A stretch of DNA of 11,871 bases from an uncultured Eubacteriales bacterium (GTDB lineage Bacteria; Bacillota; Clostridia; Oscillospirales; Oscillospiraceae), in NCBI GenBank assembly GCA_900551495.1, contig URWG01000049.1, forward strand, positions 1-11,871. Reading direction: 5' to 3'. The position numbers and the translations under genes were made by a program. Below, piece by piece: positions 6,744 to 11,871 of the stretch. The notes beneath the pieces are model-generated. The model had not been told where the DNA came from. It saw nothing but the letters and a program-made list of their open reading frames with translations, and made no database searches. Every line of letters begins with the position of its first letter. Position 1 is the first letter of the stretch.

Positions 6744-7640
6744 TCAGTGCTCTTTCTTGCGGAGCACATTCAGAATGATGTAAAGCGCGACAAACAGCAC
6801 GACCGCACCGCCGAGGACGGCGTACATGGCGGGAACGCTGACCTGCTTGTCGAAGAAAGTAAGGTTGCAGTCGATGGAGCGCTTGATACCCTCAACGACC
6901 TCGGCAGGGAAGCCGACTGCCGCCATCTCACGGAAAACGCCCGCCAGCGCGTGGTTGCGGATCAGGCTCGTGCCGTAGGTGCCGGGGAGGAAGGACAGGA
7001 CCTTCTGCAAGCCGCCGGAAAAGCTGGAAATGGGCATATATGCGCCGCAGAGGAAGCCGTAGCCCGCGCTGACGATGGTACCGACGGCGGAAGCCTGTCC
7101 GTTGGTGCGGAGCGGGAAGTTGACGCACGAGGAGAGCGCCACGCCGAACAGCGTCAGCAGCAGGACGTCGGCTGCCAGCGCCGCCACGTCGCCGCCCGAG
7201 AGATACCAGCCTGCCTTCAGCAGGTACAGCAGGCTGACGCCCAGCGCACAGAAGCTGATGATGAGCGTGCTCACGGCGGAGGCGAGGAAGTAGCTCAGAC
7301 CGACGGCAGAGCGGCGGACAGGCGTAACGGCAATGTCGCGTCTTGCTCCGCTGACCTTGTCCTGAATCATCAGCAGGTTCGAGCAGAACGCGACGGTGAC
7401 GCAGCAGACCGCCAATAGCGAGGAGATGAGCTGCCCGCCGACCGTGGCATCGATCAGCGCGTCGTCAATTTGAAAGCCGTTCGGCATTGCGGACACGAAG
7501 CTGTCGCGGTAGACGTTGGCAAGGAAGGTGACGTACAGTACCAGCAGGATGATCGGCGTGATGAGCGAGGAGAAGAACATCCCCTTGTCCTTGAAGAACA
7601 GCTTGATGTTACGCCTTGTCAGACTATTTACTACTGTCAT
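6744..7640 (-). CDS. ABC-2-type exporter permease (DrrB-like, 6 TM)
   Basis: A 298-residue membrane subunit with six hydrophobic segments (about 22-44, 72-92, 116-144, 149-175, 186-206, 270-292), the layout of ABC2_membrane permeases such as DrrB. A basic amphipathic N-terminus (SLTRRNIKLFFKDKGMFF) precedes TM1, and the cytoplasmic loop after TM2 reads DKVSGARRDIAVTPVRR, the conserved coupling loop region of the family. Its ATG overlaps the stop of the DrrA-like ATPase gene in an ATGA, which pairs the two. It would export a hydrophobic compound, peptide or drug; the substrate is not visible. Confidence 0.88.
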   Translation of the reverse strand: MTVVNSLTRRNIKLFFKDKGMFFSSLITPIILLVLYVTFLANVYRDSFVSAMPNGFQIDDALIDATVGGQLISSLLAVCCVTVAFCSNLLMIQDKVSGARRDIAVTPVRRSAVGLSYFLASAVSTLIISFCALGVSLLYLLKAGWYLSGGDVAALAADVLLLTLFGVALSSCVNFPLRTNGQASAVGTIVSAGYGFLCGAYMPISSFSGGLQKVLSFLPGTYGTSLIRNHALAGVFREMAAVGFPAEVVEGIKRSIDCNLTFFDKQVSVPAMYAVLGGAVVLFVALYIILNVLRKKEH

Positions 7641-8551
7641 TTTACTGCACCTCCCACCAGCTTTTTACCGGTAACGGCAAGGAAAACGTCGTCCATTTTT
7701 CCCTTGGTGATCTCATAGTCCGTAAACAGCGCGGGATGCTCGACGATGAGCTTCGTCGCCGCAGCGGTATTCGGCACGGCAACGCGAACGGCGTCACGGA
7801 TTGCCTCGCAGGGAAGTCCGAGCGCACGAATCTGCGCCTCGTCCTGCCCGTAAAGGGTGATGTAGTCGCCGGTATAGGTGTTTTTCAGCTCCAGCGGAGT
7901 GCCCTCGGCGGAAATTTTACCGCCGTCGATGATGACAACATAATCGGCGTCCGCCGCCTCCTCCATATAATGCGTGGTGAGAAGCACGGTCATGTTTTCC
8001 TCGCGGCGCAGCTTCTGCACCACGTCCCACAGCAGCTTCCGCGTCTGCGGGTCAAGTCCCGTCGTCGGCTCGTCGAGAATCAGAATTTCAGGCTTGTGGA
8101 GCAGGGCTCGGGCGATGTCGATGCGCCGCCGCTGTCCGCCCGAGAGCTTACCGACGGTTCGGCTGAGCAGCGGCTCAAAGTCCAGCAGCGCCGCAAGCTC
8201 CGCCAGACGTTCGCGGAACGCCTTGCCGGTAATGCCGTAAAGGGCGGCGCGGCTTTGCAGGTTGTCCCGCACGGAGAGCGGCCGGTCGAGCACCGAGCCT
8301 TGAAAGACGACGCCGAGCCGCCGCGTGATCGCGGCAAGATGGCGGTCAACGTCCTGACCGAAAAGCTTGACGGAGCCGCCGTCCTTGGCAAGCTGACCTG
8401 ACATAATGGAGATCGTCGTGCTCTTGCCTGCGCCGTTCACGCCCAAAAATGCGAACAGCTCGCCCTGCCGAACGTGGAAGGACAGGTCGTTCACCGCGTG
8501 GACATCGCCGAAGGATTTATCCAAATGTTCGATTTCAATGATATGCTCCAT
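7637..8551 (-). CDS. ABC exporter ATPase (DrrA/CcmA-like)
   Basis: A 304-residue ATP-binding subunit, first gene of the four-gene ABC operon. All canonical motifs are intact: Walker A GVNGAGKST (37-45), Q-loop Q84 in VVFQGS, signature LSGGQRRR (136-143), Walker B LILDEP (157-162) with TTGLDP after it, and switch H194 in TTHYMEE. About 75 residues follow the nucleotide-binding core, ending ITKGKMDDVFLAVTGK, the C-terminal extension typical of DrrA-type multidrug and antibiotic exporters. AAAGGA lies 8 nt before the ATG and a consensus promoter is about 30 bp further up. Its partner is the overlapping 6-TM permease. The substrate is unknown. Confidence 0.92.
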   Translation of the reverse strand: MEHIIEIEHLDKSFGDVHAVNDLSFHVRQGELFAFLGVNGAGKSTTISIMSGQLAKDGGSVKLFGQDVDRHLAAITRRLGVVFQGSVLDRPLSVRDNLQSRAALYGITGKAFRERLAELAALLDFEPLLSRTVGKLSGGQRRRIDIARALLHKPEILILDEPTTGLDPQTRKLLWDVVQKLRREENMTVLLTTHYMEEAADADYVVIIDGGKISAEGTPLELKNTYTGDYITLYGQDEAQIRALGLPCEAIRDAVRVAVPNTAAATKLIVEHPALFTDYEITKGKMDDVFLAVTGKKLVGGAVK

Positions 8552-8582
8552 AATATGATCCTTTCATTGGGGTTACTCGTGA

Positions 8583-8611
8583 ATTATAGGGAACAGTACG
8601 GCGCTTGTCAA
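8583..8611 (-). promoter_or_regulatory. Consensus sigma-A promoter of the ABC operon
   Basis: On the - strand TTGACA (8606-8611) and TATAAT (8583-8588) are perfect hexamers with 17-bp spacing, giving a transcript start about 25 nt before the first ATG. A 6-1-6 palindrome, CGCTTG-T-CAAGCG (8602-8614), covers the -35 box and could be a repressor site. Confidence 0.92.
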
Positions 8612-8645
8612 GCGATTCCGAAATGCCGTTCGGTAGTTGCCGAGA

Positions 8646-8675
8646 GAAAACAAACTGCCCTCCGCGGAGGACAGT
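8646..8675 (-). terminator. Rho-independent terminator after mgtE
   Basis: On the - strand ACTG-T-CCTCC and GGAGG-x-CAGT form a nearly perfect hairpin (8654-8675; one mismatch at 8658/8671), followed by TTGTTTTC (8653-8646). It lies 9 bp past the mgtE stop and insulates mgtE from the ABC operon promoter. Confidence 0.8.
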
Positions 8676-8683
8676 CTGAAACC

Positions 8684-10057
8684 TTACGGCAAAAGAATCG
8701 TCGCAATGCCGAAGTAGATCAGCAGGGAAACGGCGTCAACGATCGTGGTGATAAACGGACTTGCCATGACCGCCGGGTCAAAGCCGATCTTTTTAGCAAG
8801 CATTGGCAGGGAGCAGCCGATCACCTTTGCAACCAGCACGGTCAGCGCCATCGTGATGCATACCACGGCGGCGACCGTAACGGTGATGTCGGCATTACCC
8901 ATGAGGAGACGGTCGATGAGCATGATTTTGGCAAAGCACGCCGCCGCCAGCGAGATACCACAGAGAACGGCGGTACGAACTTCCTTCCAAATAACCTGTA
9001 AAATATCGGAAAAATCCAACTCGCCAAGCGAAAGTGCGCGAATGACCGTGACAGACGACTGCGAGCCGGAATTACCGCCCGTGTCCATCAGCATGGGAAT
9101 GAAGGCGGTCAACGCCACCTGCACCCGCAGCGCATTTTCAAAGCCCGTGATGATAAGACCCGTGAAGGTCGCGGAGACCATCAGGAGCATCAGCCACGGA
9201 ATACGGTGCTTGAACAGATCGAAGGTCGTCGAACGCAGATAGGTTTTGTCCGACGGCGTCATGCCGCCCATGATCTCCATATCCTCGGTCGCCTCGTCCT
9301 CCATGACGTCCATTGCGTCGTCAAAGGTCACGATACCGACCATGCGGTTTTCTGCATCGACGACGGGCAGCGCAAGGAAGTTGTACTTCGAGAACATCTG
9401 CGCGACCTCCTCCTGGTCGGTGTGGGTGTTGACGGAGATGACGTTCGTTTCCATGATCTGCTTTATGGTGGTGTCGTCATCCTCGGTCAGCAGGAGGTCC
9501 TTGACCGTGACCAAGCCGATGAGCGTGCGGTCCTTGGTCACATAACAGGTGTAAATCGTCTCTTTGTCCACGCCCGTCCGACGGATACGGAGAATGGACT
9601 CCTCCACCGTCATATCCGGACGCAGGGAAACATACTCCGTGGTCATAATCGAGCCGGCGGAGTTGTCGGGGTAGCGCAGGATCTCGTTGATTTCCTTGCG
9701 CATTTGCGGGTCGGCTTGCGAGAGAATACGGCGCACGACGTTGGCGGGCATTTCCTCCACCAAATCAACCGCGTCGTCCACGTACAGCTCGTCCAAAACC
9801 TCGCGAAGCTCCGAATCGGAAAAGCCGCGGATGAGCATTTCCTGCGCGTCCGGCTCCATCTCCACGAAGGTCTCCGCCGCCAGCTCCTTCGGCAGCAGTC
9901 GGAACAGCAGCGGCAGCCGCTCCTCCTCTAACTCGTCAAAGATCGAGGCGATGTCGGACGGGTTCATCGTGATTAGAATATCGCGTATCGTTGCATATTT
10001 TTTCTCCGACAAAAGCGCGGTCAGCGTGCTTTCGACGGTGACGTTATGCTCTGCCAT
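8684..10057 (-). CDS. mgtE: MgtE-family magnesium channel/transporter
   Basis: A 457-residue Mg2+ channel of the inner membrane that imports magnesium when the cytoplasmic level is low. The order is standard: an acidic helical N domain (about 8-130), two CBS domains (about 136-198 and 200-260), a linking plug helix (about 265-285), and five membrane segments (288-308, 314-340, 363-385, 391-413, 432-455). The pore signature GGNSGSQ is at 327-333 and the Mg-binding Asp of the last helix is D440, in TTIVDAVSLLIYF. The length matches the family (about 450). AGGAGG lies 9 nt before the ATG. The promoter is some 200 nt upstream and the leader between them holds a small ORF and a strong RNA fold, which suggests control after transcription initiation. 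A terminator follows the gene directly. Confidence 0.96.
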   Translation of the reverse strand: MAEHNVTVESTLTALLSEKKYATIRDILITMNPSDIASIFDELEEERLPLLFRLLPKELAAETFVEMEPDAQEMLIRGFSDSELREVLDELYVDDAVDLVEEMPANVVRRILSQADPQMRKEINEILRYPDNSAGSIMTTEYVSLRPDMTVEESILRIRRTGVDKETIYTCYVTKDRTLIGLVTVKDLLLTEDDDTTIKQIMETNVISVNTHTDQEEVAQMFSKYNFLALPVVDAENRMVGIVTFDDAMDVMEDEATEDMEIMGGMTPSDKTYLRSTTFDLFKHRIPWLMLLMVSATFTGLIITGFENALRVQVALTAFIPMLMDTGGNSGSQSSVTVIRALSLGELDFSDILQVIWKEVRTAVLCGISLAAACFAKIMLIDRLLMGNADITVTVAAVVCITMALTVLVAKVIGCSLPMLAKKIGFDPAVMASPFITTIVDAVSLLIYFGIATILLP

Positions 10058-10102
10058 CGGTTCTTTCCTCCTGACTTTTCATGTTACAATCCATCAAGAT
10101 TC

Positions 10103-10199
10103 GGAAGTCGGCACGGCAGGCTGATCAGAAAACCGGGGAACGGCGGATACCGGACGTCCCCTGCGGTCGTCGCCCTACCGCTGTGCCGCTGCTACTTCC
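10103..10199 (-). ncRNA. Structured mgtE leader RNA, candidate cis-regulatory element
   Basis: On the - strand GGAAGT (10199-10194) and CGGCAC (10188-10183), split by a 5-nt bulge, pair with the contiguous GTGCCG-ACTTCC (10114-10103), giving a 12-bp closing helix. Inside are GCGGT/ACCGC (10181-10177 with 10167-10163, 9-nt loop) and GGGGACG/CGTTCCCC (10161-10155 with 10142-10135, one bulged T). This is a three-way junction with a GC-rich core, and it overlaps the leader ORF. By eye it has neither the M-box nor the yybP-ykoY conserved bases. The fold is hand-drawn. Confidence 0.55.
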
Positions 10200-10208
10200 A
10201 GCATCCAT
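10125..10208 (-). CDS. 27-residue leader peptide upstream of mgtE
   Basis: A short ORF in the mgtE leader, too small for routine gene calling. AAAGGAGGG lies 6 nt before the ATG at 10208, one of the strongest ribosome binding sites in the window. The peptide begins MDAGSSSGTAVGRRPQG, has RR-P pairs (GRRP and IRRSP) and ends PVF before TGA; it has no membrane segment. Another in-frame ATG at 10232 would add eight residues (MNNKGGNI), but it has no ribosome binding site and its frame contains the Shine-Dalgarno. Translation would run through the 5' strand of the closing helix and both inner hairpins of the leader RNA, stopping 67 nt before mgtE. That layout is expected of a sensing or stalling peptide, comparable in principle to MgtL of Salmonella; the function is inferred and it may only be a translated spacer. 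Confidence 0.55.
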   Translation of the reverse strand: MDAGSSSGTAVGRRPQGTSGIRRSPVF

Positions 10209-10256
10209 GATGTTCCCTCCTTTGTTGTTCATAGTATTGCTTTCACACCATTTTAT

Positions 10257-10285
10257 ATCATATCCCCCCGCGCGGAGTTTGTCAA
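10257..10285 (-). promoter_or_regulatory. Sigma-A promoter of mgtE
   Basis: On the - strand TTGACA (10280-10285) is 17 bp from TATGAT (10257-10262). Transcription should begin near 10250, leaving a 5' leader of about 190 nt. Confidence 0.88.
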
Positions 10286-10298
10286 GCAAATTCAAATT

Positions 10299-10326
10299 TT
10301 TACAAAAAGGCGGAACCGATTAAAAT
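10299..10326 (+). promoter_or_regulatory. Candidate sigma-A promoter of the lipoprotein genes
   Basis: TTTACA (10299-10304) is 16 bp from TAAAAT (10321-10326), each one base off consensus. It is divergent from, and 14 bp away from, the mgtE -35 box. Confidence 0.5.
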
Positions 10327-10336
10327 GAAATTCGTC
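10312..10336 (+). promoter_or_regulatory. Candidate ECF-sigma promoter of the lipoprotein genes
   Basis: GGAACC (10312-10317) followed after 15 bp by CGTC (10333-10336) matches the general ECF form GGAAC-N16-CGTC. It lies 53 bp before the first lipoprotein ATG and overlaps the possible sigma-A promoter, so at most one need be real. Confidence 0.4.
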
Positions 10337-10375
10337 TCTTTAGTAGGAAGCAATAACCGACCCTATGAAAATGGA

Positions 10376-10381
10376 AAGGAG
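10376..10381 (+). promoter_or_regulatory. Ribosome binding site deciding the first lipoprotein start
   Basis: AAGGAG, 8 nt before the ATG at 10390. It overlaps an in-frame GTG at 10381, which therefore cannot be the start. The ATG also gives a proper signal peptide. Confidence 0.85.
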
Positions 10382-10389
10382 TGACCGAG

Positions 10390-11283
10390 ATGAAACGAAG
10401 CGGCTTGCTTGCGGTTTTACTGGCATTTGCGCTGCTGCTCGGCGGGTGCGGGGAGGTCGTGCCGACGGAGGGGACGACAGAGCCGACGATGACAGAAGCA
10501 ACAGAGCCGCCGACGACCGAGGCAACGGAAGCGCCGACGACAGAGGAAGTGACGACCGAAGGACCGACGACACCGACCGAGCCGATCACGCGTGAAAACA
10601 TTGTGACGGATGCGCATCGGGATGTATATACGTTCGCTGACGGGACGGGAGTCCTTCATGCGTTTCCGCAGATCAACCTGTCGGGGGAGTATGCGGAAGA
10701 GATCAATGAAAAGTTTCGCCAAATATTCGATGGTAGATTAAATGCCGACGGTGTAATGACGTGGTATGGAGAGTACTCCTACGAATATTATATTTATGAG
10801 GATATTCTGACACTGGTCTTCCGTGATTCAAGCGGGGAGGCGGTCGGCGGCAGGGAAGGCTTTGACATCGCGGACGAATATCTGATCTACCGACTGCATA
10901 TCAGCGACGGTAGCCCGGTCACGGCAGAAGAAGTTTTGGAGTCGGCGGGCGTGACGGAGGAGGACTTCTACAAGCGGGTCGCAGTCGGAACGGGAAATGC
11001 GTGCTGCGCATATCTGCCGGTCGAAGTGATAGAGATAAGTCTTTCGTCGGACGCTCCTATGAATTCCAGTGCTCTGTGGAGCTTCTCTCAGACGACTTCG
11101 GAGGAGTATGTACATCGGGCGATCCCGTATCTGAATGACGACGGTGAGCTGTGGTTTGCGGGTTATGTGCGCCAAGTTGCAGGTGCGGATTACTATACGG
11201 TCCTGCTGCCGTATGAGCAGACGGAAGAATTCTCACCGTATTATGAGCAAATATTGACTCTTGCGCTGGAACATGAGGGTTGA
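10390..11283 (+). CDS. Lipoprotein with Thr/Glu/Pro stalk and RsiV-like C-terminal domain
   Basis: A 297-residue predicted surface lipoprotein. The signal peptide runs MKRSG then a Leu/Ala-rich stretch to the lipobox LGGC, with lipid attached at C20. Residues 22-67 are a low-complexity Thr/Glu/Pro stalk with a recurring eight-residue TEATEPPT-like unit. The globular part (about 70-297) has FPQINL...EEINEKF (92-109) and YRLHISDGSPVTAEEVL (167-183), which recalls the DUF3298/RsiV/PdaC fold where a Phe/Tyr-rich beta sheet is followed by a DG-x-x-(V/L)T helix; this is a resemblance by eye, not a confirmed assignment. C205-C206 is an unusual vicinal pair. It is the first of a tandem family, with a paralogue starting 23 nt later. 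Function is unknown: ligand sensing, an anti-sigma partner or peptidoglycan contact are all possible. Confidence 0.85.
   Translation: MKRSGLLAVLLAFALLLGGCGEVVPTEGTTEPTMTEATEPPTTEATEAPTTEEVTTEGPTTPTEPITRENIVTDAHRDVYTFADGTGVLHAFPQINLSGEYAEEINEKFRQIFDGRLNADGVMTWYGEYSYEYYIYEDILTLVFRDSSGEAVGGREGFDIADEYLIYRLHISDGSPVTAEEVLESAGVTEEDFYKRVAVGTGNACCAYLPVEVIEISLSSDAPMNSSALWSFSQTTSEEYVHRAIPYLNDDGELWFAGYVRQVAGADYYTVLLPYEQTEEFSPYYEQILTLALEHEG
10432..10465 (+). repeat. Direct repeat, copy 1 (lipobox region)
   Basis: 34 nt identical to 11343-11376. It covers the end of the signal peptide, the lipobox and the start of the stalk (LLLGGCGEVVP) in each of the two lipoprotein genes. Confidence 0.95.
10492..10539 (+). 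repeat. Imperfect 24-bp tandem repeat coding the stalk
   Basis: Two adjacent 24-bp units (10492-10515 and 10516-10539) encode TEATEPPT and TEATEAPT; related pieces continue downstream and recur in the stalk of the second lipoprotein (about 11405-11456). Such repeats can change number by slippage. Confidence 0.7.
10927..10981 (+). repeat. Direct repeat, copy 1 (C-terminal domain)
   Basis: 55 nt identical to 11817-11871, encoding EEVLESAGVTEEDFYKRV in both paralogues. Flanking sequence is only loosely similar. Confidence 0.97.
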
Positions 11284-11306
11284 TAAAAGAAAAGGGGGAA
11301 AGCGAA

Positions 11307-11871
11307 ATGAAATGGCTCATTGCTGCGGCAGTGACGCTTGCACTGCTGCTCGGCGGGTGCGGGGAGGTCGTGCCGATGGAAGGAACGACGGAGCCGGCGA
11401 TAACAGAAGCAACAGAGCTGCCAACGACCGAAACAACGGAAGCGCCGACGACAGAGGCACCGTCGGAGACGGAAGGAGCAACAGACGAATCGTTGGCAGA
11501 GGCACGTCGAAGATCTGACCTGCCTCTCGCCGTGCTCGAATTTGAAGATACCTTGCCGGAAATCCTTCGGTCGGCGAGCGATGCCGAGCAAATCAGACAG
11601 AAGATCAGCGAGATTTACGGCGAGCAAATGAAGGAGGACGGAACATTCGTGTTGGATGAGCACAATACGTTTGCGTATTGGATCGACGGGGACGTGCTGA
11701 GTGTGGTACGGCGGTTGGCTTATTTGGAACAAATTAACCCGTCGGAGGGTTTTCAGCGGGCAAGCGACTACCATGTCTATAACTTCCGTATCAGCGACGG
11801 CAAACAGTTGACGGTGGAAGAAGTTTTGGAGTCGGCGGGCGTGACGGAGGAGGACTTCTACAAGCGGGTCG
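11307..11871 (+). CDS. Second lipoprotein paralogue, cut by the window end
   Basis: The reading frame is open from the ATG at 11307 to the last base (188 codons plus one base), so the 3' end is outside. AAAGGGGG (11291-11298) lies 8 nt before the ATG and the gap to the previous stop is 23 nt, so it is in the same operon. The signal peptide (MKWLIAAAVTLALLLGGC, lipid at C18) and a Thr/Glu/Pro stalk (about 20-62) repeat the plan of the first gene, with the stalk shorter. The globular part from about residue 70 is divergent at first (for example EIYGEQMKEDGTF against QIFDGRLNADGVM), then identical at its visible end. The family is the same as its neighbour and the function is unknown. Confidence 0.88.
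   Translation, partial: MKWLIAAAVTLALLLGGCGEVVPMEGTTEPAITEATELPTTETTEAPTTEAPSETEGATDESLAEARRRSDLPLAVLEFEDTLPEILRSASDAEQIRQKISEIYGEQMKEDGTFVLDEHNTFAYWIDGDVLSVVRRLAYLEQINPSEGFQRASDYHVYNFRISDGKQLTVEEVLESAGVTEEDFYKRV
11343..11376 (+). repeat. Direct repeat, copy 2 (lipobox region)
   Basis: 34 nt identical to 10432-10465, in the second lipoprotein gene. Confidence 0.95.
11817..11871 (+). repeat. Direct repeat, copy 2 (C-terminal domain), reaching the window end
   Basis: 55 nt identical to 10927-10981; the identity may continue beyond the window. Confidence 0.97.

Noticed and set aside
6018..7418. 466-codon open frame on the + strand
   Set aside because: It is antisense to the EcsA-like ATPase and the 6-TM permease, both with intact family motifs.
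10103..10250. M-box (Mg2+) or yybP-ykoY (Mn2+) riboswitch before mgtE
   Set aside because: The characteristic conserved blocks of either class are not recognisable by eye. A covariance search is needed to exclude a divergent member.
10324..10383. Short + strand ORF (19 codons) before the first lipoprotein
   Set aside because: It has no ribosome binding site, and its ATG overlaps the predicted -10 box, so it would not be on the transcript.
10381..10389. GTG start for the first lipoprotein
   Set aside because: The GTG overlaps the AAGGAG ribosome binding site. The ATG at 10390 gives correct spacing and a normal signal peptide.
10492..10580. Repeats in the stalk region as a CRISPR or VNTR locus
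   Set aside because: The repeats are in frame, imperfect and encode a Thr/Glu/Pro linker typical of surface lipoproteins. No spacers are present.

Overview
The window looks like chromosomal DNA from an anaerobic Clostridia-type Bacillota, most likely a gut Oscillospirales relative. The grounds are: Gram-positive style ribosome binding sites, tightly packed short operons, GC-rich coding sequence, a group B [FeFe]-hydrogenase, DrrA/EcsA-type ABC exporters, lipobox lipoproteins with Thr/Glu/Pro stalks, and a GGGAG/CTCCC inverted-repeat intergenic element of a kind I associate with that group. The taxonomic call is inference from content.

Left edge (1-416, no gene): a hairpin-rich repeat (1-139), a pair of mutually exclusive hairpins (201-237), then a strong sigma-A promoter with a 24-bp palindromic operator just downstream of its -10 box. 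This drives a + strand metal-resistance operon (417-2764): an ArsR/SmtB-family metal sensor, a 73-residue stand-alone heavy-metal-associated (HMA) protein, and a P1B-2 type Zn/Cd/Pb-exporting ATPase that lacks its own N-terminal HMA domain. The sensor should release the operator when it binds metal; the small HMA protein and the pump together make up the parts usually fused in CadA/ZntA. A strong hairpin at 2781-2811 separates this operon from the convergent hydrogenase gene.

Middle (2825-8551, all on the - strand): a monomeric group B [FeFe]-hydrogenase, preceded by a four-gene ABC export operon (DrrA-like ATPase, 6-TM permease, EcsA-like ATPase, large 12-TM permease). The ABC genes overlap or nearly touch, and are driven by a fully consensus promoter at 8583-8611.

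Right part: mgtE, a CBS-domain magnesium channel (- strand, 8684-10057), has a promoter about 200 nt upstream. The intervening leader encodes a 27-codon peptide with a strong ribosome binding site, overlapping a three-helix RNA fold. It matches neither the M-box nor the yybP-ykoY element by eye and is the most interesting item in the window. Divergent from it is a + strand array of related lipoproteins of unknown function (10390-11283, and 11307 to beyond the window end). It may be driven by an ECF-sigma type promoter and shows signs of recent recombination between copies.
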